Shown here: piece after piece, positions 47,914-57,316 of the stretch
Numbering within the stretch: the stretch's first letter is position 1
How the letters are laid out: each line of letters begins with the position of its first letter
Source: a virus
Virus record (IMG/VR): IMGVR_UViG_3300033978_000477
Location: 21,452-85,451 of that record
Length of the DNA stretch: 64,000 nucleotides
Direction: 5' to 3' (one strand)
The notes under the pieces: generated by a model
Database searches by the model: none
What the model was told of the DNA's origin: nothing
The model's input: only the letters and a program-made list of their open reading frames with translations
Program-made: the position numbers and the translations under genes

Positions 47914-49760
47914 ACCACGGAACCATCACTCACACGGAGAAGGGCTGGAAGATCCAGGCGCCTCCCCACGTCATCATCCGGCTGAAGCGCGTTCTTGCGA
48001 GCACCGCGAAGAAGCACGGCGACAGCATCACCGTCAGCGACACCGACGCCAACGCGCGGGAGTTGATGTGGCTGCTTGAACGCTTCCCGATGAATGTGGT
48101 GGGGAAGGAGTTGCTTGTATCGAAGGCGACTCGCCACAAGGAGCGCGAAGAGTTCTCCGCGAAGCTCTTCAGTGGTCAGATCCAGATGCGGGACTACGAC
48201 CTGGCGCTTCCGCTGCGGGAGTATCAAAAGACCGCCGTCACCCTGGTGCTTGGCAACGGCGGGTTGCTGCTTGCCGATGACCTTGGTCTTGGCAAGACCA
48301 GCGTCGGGATTGCGATGCTGACGGACCAACGGGCAAGGCCTGGGCTGGTGGTCACGCAGACGCACCTGACGCGGCAGTGGACGAGGGAGTTCGGCCGCTT
48401 CGCTCCTGGCCTTCGGGTCCATGTGCTGCGCACCGGGAAGCCGTACGACGTCACCAAGGGGCCAAGCGGTAAGCCTTGCAGGCATCGGTGGGTTGCGGAT
48501 GACAGCGCAGCGGGGCAAGCGCGCTGCCGAACTTGCGACGCATCCAGGGATGACGCGTACCACGGGCGCACCAGCTTGATGCCCGACGTCATCATCACCA
48601 GCTACTCGAAGCTGAGCGGTTGGGCGGAGACGCTAGCTGGAACGGTCAATGGTGTTGTCTATGACGAGGCGCAGGAGCTTCGGTCTGGGAACAACAAGGA
48701 CACCCCTGCGAAGTATCTCGCGGCGCAGAGCATCTCGAATCGTGCGTCGTTCCGCCTCGGACTCACCGGTACGCCCATCTACAACTACGGCGGCGAAATC
48801 TACAGCGTCCTCGACTGCATCAACCCGAAGGCCCTGGGCGAGTGGCCCGAGTTCAGGGACGAGTGGTGTGGTGGTGCTTATGGGGAAGATGCATCCAAGG
48901 TTGGACTGAAGGACCCGCGAGCCTTCGGTACCTACGCGCGCTCCTCAGGGATGATGCTGCGTCGTACGCGGGCAGACGTTGGCCGAGAGTTGCCAGCCGT
49001 ATCGAAGGTCTCTCACATCGTCGATGCGGATGAAGACAAGCTGAACGAGGTCAGTGACAAGTGCGCGGAGCTGGCCAAAGCGATCCTGCGACAGGGAGAG
49101 AAGACCCGCGGCGCGAAGATGCTGGCAAGCGAGGAACTGTCCAACGCCCTGCGACAAGCGACAGGCATTGCGAAGGCGCCAGAGGTGGCGGCGTTCGTGA
49201 AGATGCTGCTTGAAGGCGGAGAGAAGAAGGTCGTCGTCTGGGCCTGGCATCGCGCGGTCTACGACATCCTTCTTGAAGCACTGAAGGACTACAACCCGCA
49301 GATGTATACTGGCAGCGAGACACCGCTACAGAAGGACCGGGCGCGAGCGAACTTCGTCAACGGCGGATCGCGGGTCCTGATCATGTCGCTGCGAAGCGGT
49401 GCAGGTCTTGATGGGTTGCAGGAGGTTTGCCGGACCGGAGTGTTCGCCGAACTTGACTGGAGTCCCGGTGCGATGGAGCAGTGTGGCGGGCGCATTCACC
49501 GCGACGGTCAGGGGGACCCGGTGGTCCTGTACCACCTGATCGCGGAGAGCGGATCAGACCCCATCGTCGCTGACGTTCTCGGGCTCAAGACCAACCAGGT
49601 TGAAGCGCTGAAGAACCCGGAAGGGGATGGCGACTTGGAGCGCCTGCAAGTGGACGAAGGGAGGATCAAGAAGTTGGCTGAGTACTACCTGGCCAGCAAG
49701 GGGGTGAATGTGGAGCAGGTGAAGGCGGAAGTTGTTGAGTTGGAAGAGGAGGTGGCGTGA
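47910..49760 (+). CDS. SNF2-family helicase with zinc insert
   Basis: 616 residues. N-terminal ~95 residues precede LREYQKTAVTLVLGNGG; Walker A is DLGLGKTSV, motif II is VVYDEAQEL, and LGLTGTPIYN is motif III. The C-terminal lobe has NGGSRVLIMSLRSGAGLDGL and AMEQCGGRIHRDGQG (motif VI). A CRHRW...CRTC cluster (~190-210) is a likely zinc insert. Coupled with the preceding small nuclease; together they could remodel or restrict DNA, or serve recombination. Confidence 0.9.
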   Translation: MNHGTITHTEKGWKIQAPPHVIIRLKRVLASTAKKHGDSITVSDTDANARELMWLLERFPMNVVGKELLVSKATRHKEREEFSAKLFSGQIQMRDYDLALPLREYQKTAVTLVLGNGGLLLADDLGLGKTSVGIAMLTDQRARPGLVVTQTHLTRQWTREFGRFAPGLRVHVLRTGKPYDVTKGPSGKPCRHRWVADDSAAGQARCRTCDASRDDAYHGRTSLMPDVIITSYSKLSGWAETLAGTVNGVVYDEAQELRSGNNKDTPAKYLAAQSISNRASFRLGLTGTPIYNYGGEIYSVLDCINPKALGEWPEFRDEWCGGAYGEDASKVGLKDPRAFGTYARSSGMMLRRTRADVGRELPAVSKVSHIVDADEDKLNEVSDKCAELAKAILRQGEKTRGAKMLASEELSNALRQATGIAKAPEVAAFVKMLLEGGEKKVVVWAWHRAVYDILLEALKDYNPQMYTGSETPLQKDRARANFVNGGSRVLIMSLRSGAGLDGLQEVCRTGVFAELDWSPGAMEQCGGRIHRDGQGDPVVLYHLIAESGSDPIVADVLGLKTNQVEALKNPEGDGDLERLQVDEGRIKKLAEYYLASKGVNVEQVKAEVVELEEEVA

Positions 49761-49975
49761 TGAGTGGAGTGGTACCGACACTGGACGAGCTTGATGCGGC
49801 GTACGCGGCGCAGCGCGTCCACAAGCACTCAATGCTTTGGGCGCAGTTTGCAGCCTCGTACTTGCCAACGAGTGGCATCCCGGAGAAAGCAGCCCTACGG
49901 GCCGCAGAAGCAGCGGACGCGATGCTCGAAGAGTGGATCAAGCGCTGGGACACCCCGGCGGGAGTTGATCAATGA
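49760..49975 (+). CDS. Hypothetical small phage protein
   Basis: 71 residues from the ATG at 49760, one base into the previous stop (a GTG at 49757 is the alternative). Helical; LDELDAAYAAQRVHKHSMLW then Ala-rich helix. No family recognised. Confidence 0.45.
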   Translation: MSGVVPTLDELDAAYAAQRVHKHSMLWAQFAASYLPTSGIPEKAALRAAEAADAMLEEWIKRWDTPAGVDQ

Positions 49976-50163
49976 CCTCCCGCCGCAACTACCTGTTCAT
50001 GGGCGAGGTCGAGGAGACGCTTGAGCGCGCCCGCATCTACGAGAGCAGCGGCGTCGCGTCGGAGAGCGCGGAGCCGTACCGGCCGACCGCTTGCTCCTGC
50101 GCGCCGGGGTTCAGGGGGTACTGCTTTTTTCGGAGTGACGTTTGCGAACTGGAGGTGGGTTGA
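49972..50163 (+). CDS. Small Cys-containing protein
   Basis: 63 residues, MTSRRNYLFMGEVEETLERA; C-terminal CSCAPGFRGYCFFRSDVC may bind metal. Overlaps both neighbours. Confidence 0.4.
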   Translation: MTSRRNYLFMGEVEETLERARIYESSGVASESAEPYRPTACSCAPGFRGYCFFRSDVCELEVG

Positions 50164-50894
50164 TGAGCACTGATGAGACCGATGAGACGAAGGGCCTGAG
50201 GCTGGAGCAAGCGGTCGCGCTTGCGAATCTGTACAGGGACGAAATGGCTACAACGATGGAACATCGCAACGCCTGGCATGTGGCCGCGGTGGACGCGATG
50301 AACAGCGTCGGACGCATCGCCAAGGAACGCGACGCACTGAAGTCCGAGGTGGAAGACCTTCGGGAGCAGATGAAGCGCGTCCGTGAAGATGCGATGCATG
50401 AGGCTGCGCAGAGGATGGCGCCTACGAGCGTTGAGCTGCTGAACCGCAATGTCCTGCCAGCCTTGCAGGCAACCGTGGACGAGTGCAGGGAGATCCTTGG
50501 TCTTGGTGACTTTGACAGTCTCACGGATGCCGTCCGCAAGTTGGAGTGCCAGCGCGACGACGTCATCGATGCTTGCTGGAATGCGGTCGGCACCACCGGA
50601 AAGGGGAGAACCCTCCCCGCGGCAGTCTTCGAGATGGCCGAAGAGAACAAGCGGCTGAAGGCTGCCAACCACGAGTTGCTCTGCGCGCTCGCAGGGCGCG
50701 ATGTGAAGGACGGTGAAGGCGTTGCCTACGAGGTCCCGGAGATGGTTCCGCGGGCGAAGTACGACGATGCGGTGAAGCAGTTGGGGGAGGCTAATGCGGC
50801 ACTGATAGCGGAGATGCAGAAGACGGCTGCACGTGCGCAGGCGGACGCGCGCGAAGCGAGAGCGTGGGATGAGGCAGAAGGGGTCGCTCCATGA
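50163..50894 (+). CDS. Coiled-coil phage protein
   Basis: 243 residues from the ATG at 50163. Long helical stretches (ERDALKSEVEDLREQMKRVR; ENKRLKAANHELLCALAG; EMQKTAARAQADAREARA). Resembles phage proteins of the Ead/Ea22 neighbourhood; no enzymatic motif. Confidence 0.5.
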   Translation: MSTDETDETKGLRLEQAVALANLYRDEMATTMEHRNAWHVAAVDAMNSVGRIAKERDALKSEVEDLREQMKRVREDAMHEAAQRMAPTSVELLNRNVLPALQATVDECREILGLGDFDSLTDAVRKLECQRDDVIDACWNAVGTTGKGRTLPAAVFEMAEENKRLKAANHELLCALAGRDVKDGEGVAYEVPEMVPRAKYDDAVKQLGEANAALIAEMQKTAARAQADAREARAWDEAEGVAP

Positions 50895-51046
50895 ACGCCA
50901 CGAACTTCTTGAGCGGACTGGTCATCACCAGAACGATACCAGGGGCCCGCTTCGACTGGTGCGCGGTCATCTGGGTGGGCCACTGGGAGCCAAACCAGAT
51001 CACCGCGATGGTTGTCCGGGTCGAGAACACGGCGGACGACCAATGA
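50891..51046 (+). CDS. Small protein (51 aa)
   Basis: MNATNFLSGLVITRTIPGAR continues to DWCAVIWVGHWEPNQITAMV. Overlaps the previous stop and the next ATG by 4 bases each, so it is probably translated. No family recognised. Confidence 0.4.
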   Translation: MNATNFLSGLVITRTIPGARFDWCAVIWVGHWEPNQITAMVVRVENTADDQ

Positions 51047-51867
51047 ACGACGAGCCCGGGCTCACGTCCCACCGAAACATCACCGCACTGGTGGCGACGT
51101 ACGAACTGACCAAGCAGCGCATCATTGACGCCGTTGCTTTGCTGGCCGCTGCGGAGAAGGACTGGGACGGCGCGTTCGCGCTCGGCAACGGCATAGGGCA
51201 CCTACGCATCCGTCTCAACGGGCGGCACTCCCATCACTATGTGGACACGAGCCCAGAGTCGATACATGAGGCGCTAACGCTGCTGAAGCGCGACACATGG
51301 TCCGCACTGGTGGACCGGCTAGAGCTTCGCCGGCTGATGAGCATTGAACGGTGGAAGCAACTCCAGAAGGAACTGGAGTCCGGCGACCTGCCGGAGATCA
51401 CCGTCGAGACGGTCTTGGCTTGGGGCAAGCAACAGATTGCGGCACTGCCTACGATGTTGCAGGAAGCGGTGAACGAGGTGTTCGAGTGGCTGCGCCCGCG
51501 GAACACGCGGTATGCGCGCAACTCAGAATTTGAAGTACCTCGCCGCATCGCACTGACTGGCATTGCGCGACTCTGGTTTAGTGATCGCTTTTCGGTAGAT
51601 GAGCATTACAGGCAACACCTGATTGCGCTAGAATCGGTCTTCAACGCACTTGATGGTCGCGGGCAGATTGCCAAGCATCACAAGTCGCTTCTCCAGGTGG
51701 CGATTGAGGAGCGGACGTTGAAGGACAAGCGCGGGGAGACGGACTTGTTCGAGTTCACCGTTCACAAGAACAGCAGCCTTCACCTGACATTCAAGAGGGT
51801 GGACTTGCTGGAGAGGTTCAACCGGATGGCTGGTGGGAAGCGGTTGCGCGGAACGGAGGCGGCGTGA
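51043..51867 (+). CDS. DUF4942 protein
   Basis: 274 residues from the ATG at 51043. The C-terminal block LFEFTVHKNSSLHLTFKRVD with LLERFNRMAGGKRL is the signature end of DUF4942, a domain found in phages alone or fused to methyltransferases. Here no methylase motif is fused. Function unknown. Confidence 0.75.
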   Translation: MNDEPGLTSHRNITALVATYELTKQRIIDAVALLAAAEKDWDGAFALGNGIGHLRIRLNGRHSHHYVDTSPESIHEALTLLKRDTWSALVDRLELRRLMSIERWKQLQKELESGDLPEITVETVLAWGKQQIAALPTMLQEAVNEVFEWLRPRNTRYARNSEFEVPRRIALTGIARLWFSDRFSVDEHYRQHLIALESVFNALDGRGQIAKHHKSLLQVAIEERTLKDKRGETDLFEFTVHKNSSLHLTFKRVDLLERFNRMAGGKRLRGTEAA

Positions 51868-51901
51868 GCCGCGTTCCTCAAACAATGGGTGGGAGGTTCA
51901 C

Positions 51902-52453
51902 ATGGGTGACGAGAGCGAATTGACATACGTGAAGTACGCGCGCATCAACGGCGTCAACGGAGAGGAGTGCAAGCCTGGCCAATACAAGGTCATTGACGCA
52001 AAGGACGTCGAGGCGTGGACCACCCAAGGGTGGGCGCTGGTGCACCCATACCAAGACCATGAGGTAATGACCGCACACGAGAGCCAGGCGGTCATGGGAG
52101 TTGGCGGATACCCGACGACCTTGGCAACAACGAAGAGCCATCTGGGGCTCGTGACTCGCTATCTCATTCGCAAGGCGCCAGACGCGGTGCAGGAGGAACT
52201 TCGGGACCGAATCCGGAAGTTGCAGAACGAAGCCGGTTTAGTCGTAGAGCTGCGAAGGCAACTCGCCAACGTGGAAGCCGTGCACAACGAGACCCAGAAG
52301 CGGCTGGAGTCTTCCCAACAGGAAGTCGAGTCTATTCGCAAGGACCGCGAAGCGTTCCGCGCGTCGGCACGCAAGCTTGAGACTGACCTCGGCAAGCTCC
52401 GCGAGGCGATTGGGGCGATGAAGTTCAACGAGATCGTTGGGGTGAAGTCGTGA
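51902..52453 (+). CDS. Phage protein with C-terminal coiled coil
   Basis: 183 residues from the ATG at 51902, with GGGAGG 5-10 bases upstream. N-terminal part (KYARINGVNGEECKPGQYKV) is a small mixed domain; then a long coiled coil (LVVELRRQLANVEAVHNETQ onward). No family recognised. Confidence 0.5.
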   Translation: MGDESELTYVKYARINGVNGEECKPGQYKVIDAKDVEAWTTQGWALVHPYQDHEVMTAHESQAVMGVGGYPTTLATTKSHLGLVTRYLIRKAPDAVQEELRDRIRKLQNEAGLVVELRRQLANVEAVHNETQKRLESSQQEVESIRKDREAFRASARKLETDLGKLREAIGAMKFNEIVGVKS

Positions 52454-53211
52454 GCATCACCGAAGAGCAACTGACCGCATGGGCCGGCCTGGCGGAGAAG
52501 GCGACGGAAGGGCCGTGGATTGAGGACGACTGCAACGTGTTCTCGGAACCCAGTCTCCGCGCGTCCCAGCAAGCGCGCCTGAACGGCGACGAACCAGTTC
52601 ACGACGGGCTCATCCTGCACATCGACCAGATGCAGGAGCTTTCCGACGAAGACGCATCGTTCATCGCTGCCGCTCGGACTGCGGTGCCTGCGCTGATTGC
52701 GGAGGTGCGGGAACTACAAGGGTCAGTCAAGGCCTTCGAGGAGTGCGAGGCCGCAGACGAGGCGGTTGACGCTGCCGCTGACGCGCTGGTGCGTAGCGAG
52801 AACGACGCCATCATCCGAGAGTTGCTTGGCCCATGCTGGAACCACCTATGGGGATGGGAGTTGGAGCGCATCGGTTCGGTCGTAGACATCATCCGAAAGC
52901 GACTGGAGAAGGCGGAGCAAGAGAAGGACGACCAATTGCACCGCGCCGAAGGCTACCTGGAGCAACTCCAGAATTCTGTCTTGTGGCCGTACGACGACTG
53001 CCCATTCGATGCTGCCGCAGTGCGGGAGTTGCTGGCGGAGAACAATCGTCTACGTGGGCGCGTCGAAGAGTTGGAGGCGGAAGGCCTCGTCCAAGTCTGC
53101 CCAGGCTGCCACGCCGTGGCGCCGGAGCGCTGTCTGCCTGGGTGCATCGACGCGGAGATCGCGGCCGAACGTCGGGAAGACGAAGACCTTGGGCCGGTGA
53201 GTGAGCGATGA
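52450..53211 (+). CDS. Ead/Ea22-like phage protein
   Basis: 253 residues, GTG start. KATEGPWIEDDCNVFSEP and DEDASFIAAARTAVPALIAE are the Ead/Ea22-like signatures. C-terminal coiled coil, then a Cys cluster (CPGCHAVAPERCLPGC) that likely binds zinc. Compare the shorter member at 29409. Confidence 0.6.
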   Translation: MSITEEQLTAWAGLAEKATEGPWIEDDCNVFSEPSLRASQQARLNGDEPVHDGLILHIDQMQELSDEDASFIAAARTAVPALIAEVRELQGSVKAFEECEAADEAVDAAADALVRSENDAIIRELLGPCWNHLWGWELERIGSVVDIIRKRLEKAEQEKDDQLHRAEGYLEQLQNSVLWPYDDCPFDAAAVRELLAENNRLRGRVEELEAEGLVQVCPGCHAVAPERCLPGCIDAEIAAERREDEDLGPVSER

Positions 53212-53432
53212 ACAGGCGACGAATCCTCCCGGAAGCGGCCTACGACTTCTGGGCTGAAGATGGGTACGACGGCGAGAAAGGCCCAGTTCGTGACTCGCTC
53301 GCCCATGCGAGGAGCGATGCGAAGGTCTGGCGCGCGGACTCCGTCAAATGGAAACGCTGCCGCATCAAAGTCTGGTGGCGTGTCAACGAGCGGAAGGTGC
53401 TGGCGCTTTTGAACCACACGGACCGAGCCTGA
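53208..53432 (+). CDS. Hypothetical small phage protein
   Basis: 74 residues, MNRRRILPEAAYDFWAEDGY; basic, Trp-rich (KRCRIKVWWRVNERK). Overlaps the HNH gene start by one base. Confidence 0.45.
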   Translation: MNRRRILPEAAYDFWAEDGYDGEKGPVRDSLAHARSDAKVWRADSVKWKRCRIKVWWRVNERKVLALLNHTDRA

Positions 53433-53866
53433 TGCCCATCCGCAAATCCCAACGCCACCTGTACCCGAAGGACTGGCCGGCAATCCGCGAGCGCATCCTT
53501 CTCCGCGCTGGCAATGCCTGCGAGCAATGCCGCGTTCCCAACCACGCCATCATCTGTCGAGGCGAGGGAAGCGACGCAGGCACGTACATGATGGAAGACG
53601 GTGAGGTTCGCGACGAAGAGACCGGCGAATACCAGTACTACGCGCGAGGGTCAGAGTACGAGGGGAGGGTCATCGCCGTCGTTCTGACGTGTGCCCACTT
53701 CGACCATGACCCCACCAACAACCATGATGGCAACCTGCGGGCTTGGTGCCAGTTGCACCACCTGAGGCACGACAAGGAACAACACGCACGCAACGCCGCT
53801 GCAACGCGAGCGCGAAAACGAGACGAAGAGACGGGGCAACAGACGATGTTTGGAGACGACCAATGA
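53432..53866 (+). CDS. HNH endonuclease-like protein
   Basis: 144 residues from the ATG at 53432. PAIRERILLRAGNACEQC, a Cys pair, then VLTCAHFDHDPTNNHDGNLR and AWCQLHHLRHD match the HNH fold with the His-Asn-His set. It could be a homing-type or packaging-related nuclease, but its place among early genes suggests host DNA attack or recombination. Substrate unknown. Confidence 0.8.
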   Translation: MPIRKSQRHLYPKDWPAIRERILLRAGNACEQCRVPNHAIICRGEGSDAGTYMMEDGEVRDEETGEYQYYARGSEYEGRVIAVVLTCAHFDHDPTNNHDGNLRAWCQLHHLRHDKEQHARNAAATRARKRDEETGQQTMFGDDQ

Positions 53867-54492
53867 CAGACAAGAATGATGACCAGGACATGCCTCCGCA
53901 GGTGGACAACATTCTAGATGCCCAACCCATCCCCGGGGTCCACATCACAACGATCATGGCCGGCCAGGCCATGAACGGGTCGACCTTCACCACTGGAGGA
54001 TCAGCCAAGGCGACACCCGACATGGTGAACCACCCGCCGCACTACGCGACGCATCCAAGCGGGGTTGAGGCAATCGAGATCCGCGAGGGGATGCGATGCC
54101 CTCTCGCGGATGCCTTCAAGTACCTCTTTCGGCGCGATGGCAAGGGGGCGCCGGTGGATGACTTGAGGAAGGCGGTTTGGTACATGCGAAGAAACCTCGG
54201 TGCGAGGCGGGGAATTCCGAAGCCGTTCGACGATGTGACGAGCGATGCTTTTTGGGGCAACTGCGAGCCAAGGCCAGGCCCGAATAGGGCTCGGTTGAGC
54301 GAGACCATTCGCCTTACCAGGCTGGTACTGGACTTCGAGCGCAAGGGGGACATTGCGAGCGCGATGGGTCTTGTTGTCCGCGCGCACGTGTTCGACTCGC
54401 TAGGGAGACGGTACGAGTCGGACGATGACTTGGAGTGCGCCATCATCCTGGTTGAGCGAGAGATTGCAGAGCGGACCAAGGGGGCCGCATGA
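53863..54492 (+). CDS. DUF3310 protein
   Basis: 209 residues from the ATG at 53863. MVNHPPHYATHPSGVEAIEI and FKYLFRRDGKGAPVDDLRKA with VWYMRRNL are the conserved motifs of DUF3310, a phage family sometimes annotated as nucleotide-kinase-like. The N-terminal ~55 and C-terminal ~90 residues are extra. Function unproven. Confidence 0.8.
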   Translation: MTDKNDDQDMPPQVDNILDAQPIPGVHITTIMAGQAMNGSTFTTGGSAKATPDMVNHPPHYATHPSGVEAIEIREGMRCPLADAFKYLFRRDGKGAPVDDLRKAVWYMRRNLGARRGIPKPFDDVTSDAFWGNCEPRPGPNRARLSETIRLTRLVLDFERKGDIASAMGLVVRAHVFDSLGRRYESDDDLECAIILVEREIAERTKGAA

Positions 54493-54809
54493 TTGTCAGT
54501 TTGAACCGAGAGAGTTGGATGCGGTCGATTCAACAACTTTACGGGTCGTCACCGAACCATGAGCGCAAAGGCGGTTGCACCATGACAGAGCGAGAAGAGA
54601 TCATGAAGGAGTTCGGGATGCACGAACTCAACGATGACCAACTGATCCGGTGTCTTGCCAACCAACTACGCAAGGCAATCGGCGAGTTGAAGGACCTCGA
54701 CCGCGCACTGTCAGAAGTGGAGAAGGTGGAGCAGGAACTTGATAACGCCAAGTTCCGCCGAAACAGCAGCATCTACCATGCTCGGAAGCTCGCAAAGGAG
54801 TACGCGTAG
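54489..54809 (+). CDS. Small coiled-coil protein
   Basis: 106 residues from the ATG at 54489; an ATG at 54582 would give 76 residues. Helical: DLDRALSEVEKVEQELDNAK. Overlaps the next GTG by one base. Confidence 0.45.
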   Translation: MIVSLNRESWMRSIQQLYGSSPNHERKGGCTMTEREEIMKEFGMHELNDDQLIRCLANQLRKAIGELKDLDRALSEVEKVEQELDNAKFRRNSSIYHARKLAKEYA

Positions 54810-55048
54810 TGGGCAAGCTCCACATGATGAAGGTGCCAGAGGATGTCTACAGGGCTTGCCGCAAGTACCGGGCGACAACGACAGAGGAGCGCTGCGCCGC
54901 CTCACTGGGCATTGGAATGACCGCGCTCGGAACCATCTACTCAGGGGCAGGCTTCATCCGAAACGACGTTGTAGGCCGAGCCAGGGCCCGCCTGACCGAA
55001 CTGGGCTACCTGCCCGCCAATGACTCGACGCCACCGGAGGCCGCATGA
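54809..55048 (+). CDS. Small HTH-like protein
   Basis: 79 residues, GTG start. VPEDVYRACRKYRATTTEER, then CAASLGIGMTALGTIYSG, could be a helix-turn-helix. Overlaps both neighbours. Confidence 0.45.
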   Translation: MGKLHMMKVPEDVYRACRKYRATTTEERCAASLGIGMTALGTIYSGAGFIRNDVVGRARARLTELGYLPANDSTPPEAA

Positions 55049-55542
55049 CGAACGAATACATGAGAGAGGAGATCCGCTTCGACCCACTGGTGAGGTCGCT
55101 GGCGGTGTACCGAATCAATAGCTACTTCCCGGACCCCCTCGGCAACGGTGAGCAGTGGCAGCGAATGGCGATGGTGAAGGGGCGCTGCGGCCACTGCGGG
55201 AAGGACCTTGATGGCCAGCGAAGGTTCATCCACTACGCCGACATTGAGCCTCAGAAGACCTTCGTTGAAGGCACCGGGCAAGAGACGCTGCCGACGGTAC
55301 GAACCCCGCCAAGGTGCAGCGAATGCATCAAGGGCCAACGCACCGAGAGCCCAATACTCGAAGTGGCTCCGCCCGTTCTGGTGCTGGAGATGGATGAGGG
55401 AGACGCCCCACCAAGTCCTGCCCTGCGCAGCGAGACGGTTGAGCGGGCAAGGGCCAAGGGGAGCATCGTCCGATTCGTTCGAGGGTACTTGCAGGACACC
55501 TGGGAGGTTGACTCGGTGACGTTGGAAAGGACGGGGAGATGA
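55045..55542 (+). CDS. Zinc-ribbon phage protein
   Basis: 165 residues. CGHCGKDLDGQ and CSECIKGQ form a four-Cys ribbon interrupted by ~50 residues. The C-terminal half is beta-rich. No family recognised. Confidence 0.5.
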   Translation: MTNEYMREEIRFDPLVRSLAVYRINSYFPDPLGNGEQWQRMAMVKGRCGHCGKDLDGQRRFIHYADIEPQKTFVEGTGQETLPTVRTPPRCSECIKGQRTESPILEVAPPVLVLEMDEGDAPPSPALRSETVERARAKGSIVRFVRGYLQDTWEVDSVTLERTGR

Positions 55543-56000
55543 GCGCAACCAAAGAGCAGATCGAGGCCGTCTACGCCATGATTTCCAACGGAGACATTCG
55601 GGTAGAGAGTGAAGAGTTTTTGGTCCCGGAATGTGAATCCATTCACAACCGATCCCGCCGAGTCGAACTGACCTACGACGAAGCAGCGGACACCCTATCC
55701 GCCAGCCTTGATGGGCGTCGACATACGACCTACCAACACGCGAGCGTTGACGGCGTCGAGTTCAGGCCGGGAGGCAACTCGCCCTGGTGTCGGGTGAGCT
55801 TCGCCGGAAGTCGAACGCCGGACTCCTGGCGCATGTCGGACGCGAAGAACTTCCTTGACCTAGCGGTGTTCTGCGCCGTTGGGGAGTGGATACGTGGGCA
55901 TCGGGACGATGTGGAGTGGATGGATGCCACTCTCACCCAAGAAGAGCAGGAGGCCGTAGATGCGGTGAGCTTCGAAGGCCAGGCGAAGGCGAACCCGTAG
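55539..56000 (+). CDS. Hypothetical phage protein
   Basis: 153 residues, MSATKEQIEAVYAMISNGDI. Mixed fold; DGVEFRPGGNSPWCRVSFAG. Last gene before a 132-base non-coding gap with nested hairpins, so a transcript may end or be controlled here. Confidence 0.5.
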   Translation: MSATKEQIEAVYAMISNGDIRVESEEFLVPECESIHNRSRRVELTYDEAADTLSASLDGRRHTTYQHASVDGVEFRPGGNSPWCRVSFAGSRTPDSWRMSDAKNFLDLAVFCAVGEWIRGHRDDVEWMDATLTQEEQEAVDAVSFEGQAKANP

Positions 56001-56009
56001 TATCGAATA

Positions 56010-56041
56010 GGCACCCATGTATCCCACATATTGTGGGTGCC
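56010..56041. promoter_or_regulatory. Nested, mutually exclusive hairpins
   Basis: GGCACCCA (56010-56017) pairs with TGGGTGCC (56034-56041), while CCCACA (56023-56028) pairs with TGTGGG (56032-56037). The shared TGGG means only one stem can form at a time. It is in the main non-coding gap of the rightward arm, before the gene at 56133; an operator or an attenuator are both possible. Confidence 0.45.
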
Positions 56042-56132
56042 AGTGTTCGCTACCCACTGTCAAAGAATCACTCTTGTGTCATATGCAATCTCGTGCTTCG
56101 CGCGGGCAGCGAGGCGCGGAGGTTGGGGCAAG

Positions 56133-57023
56133 ATGGGTGCAGCGGAGAAGCTTGCTGAGGGTCGCAAGTTTGGGGACGGTGTCGAGTTCGAATTGAGAGA
56201 GTACTGGGGCTCTCACGAGAGCTGGTATGGCGGACTCAAGTCAAACTTCGGCGCGCTACTTCAAGCGCTGAATGGTGGCGGCAGAAGCACATCAGGAGAC
56301 AGCGACCACTTCGTTGATGTGATGGACAAGGGCACCGCCGGGACCCGGCGGACCTGGCGCAAGCTCAAGACGATGGCAGACAGGGGGCAGTCGGTGGAGT
56401 TGACCATCCTGTACCGCCTGTACGGCGATGTTCTTCGTCACCCCGTACACAACGCCATCGACAAGGCGAACGGCATCCTTGCCGACATGACGGAAACGGC
56501 CGAGCGCATCCGAGAGGATCTGGCGGCATCCAGGGGCGAAGTCGCGGAGGAAGAGATTCGCCGGCACACCATGCGCGTGGTGAGGAAGTCCGAGAGTGTG
56601 TTCTGGGAGCGAGCCCCGGAACTCCAGGCAGCCGAAGAGAAGCTGGCTGCCATGCGTTCGAGGCTCATCAACATCGGAGTGCAGATGAACGAGGAGCAGG
56701 AGGCTGACAAGCGTGCAGAGCTTCGTGCCCGGCGAGACCGTCTCCGAAAACGCATCGAGCGAGCGAATGACAAGCTTGAGCCTTTGCGGGAGGAGGTCTG
56801 GCAAGCCATGGACCTTGTCGACTCGGACGACAAGCGACCGGTGTACATGGCCATGTCCTATGCGGACAAGACAACGTCGACCACCGAGGCCCTCGACCTC
56901 CGCATCATGCACCCAGGCAAGGACGGCAAGGAAGAGCGCGATGCGCTCGTAGAGTTGCTGCGCATCGAGTGCAAGGTGCTGGAGACCCGTGCCCGTAACG
57001 CTTTCCTGGCGGCAGGCAAATGA
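56133..57023 (+). CDS. Helical phage protein, unknown
   Basis: 296 residues from the ATG at 56133 (GAGG and GG-rich sequence upstream). Long helices: MTETAERIREDLAASRGEVA, MRSRLINIGVQMNEEQEADK with RRDRLRKRIERANDKLEPLR. The N-terminus (LAEGRKFGDGVEFELREYWG) is not recognised. Heads the last early group, with a small HTH gene behind it, so a late regulator is possible. Confidence 0.5.
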   Translation: MGAAEKLAEGRKFGDGVEFELREYWGSHESWYGGLKSNFGALLQALNGGGRSTSGDSDHFVDVMDKGTAGTRRTWRKLKTMADRGQSVELTILYRLYGDVLRHPVHNAIDKANGILADMTETAERIREDLAASRGEVAEEEIRRHTMRVVRKSESVFWERAPELQAAEEKLAAMRSRLINIGVQMNEEQEADKRAELRARRDRLRKRIERANDKLEPLREEVWQAMDLVDSDDKRPVYMAMSYADKTTSTTEALDLRIMHPGKDGKEERDALVELLRIECKVLETRARNAFLAAGK

Positions 57024-57316
57024 AAGGCGTCTACCACCTGCGGGAGATTGCAAAGGTCTGGGGGGTGACCAATCGGTGCGCCAAGCGCCGACTCAAGTCC
57101 CTCGATGCGCGAGTCCGCCTTGAGTCCAAGGGCAAGGAGTTCCTGCTCATCCAGTTCTGCCCAGGCGGCGACCACTTCATCGACATGGCGATGACGAAGA
57201 AGTACCTGCCTGGCCTTGTGTGCGACGACGCAGAGGACCCCATGGTCGCTGTCGCCAAGGCCCAACAGGACATCAAGGAGATGCTCGCAGAGGTGTTGAT
57301 GAGGGTGAGCGCTTGA
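57020..57316 (+). CDS. Small HTH-like protein
   Basis: 98 residues. YHLREIAKVWGVTNRCAKRR, then LKSLDARVRLE, fits a helix-turn-helix for DNA binding. C-terminal helix. Overlaps neighbours by 4 bases. Confidence 0.5.
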   Translation: MKGVYHLREIAKVWGVTNRCAKRRLKSLDARVRLESKGKEFLLIQFCPGGDHFIDMAMTKKYLPGLVCDDAEDPMVAVAKAQQDIKEMLAEVLMRVSA

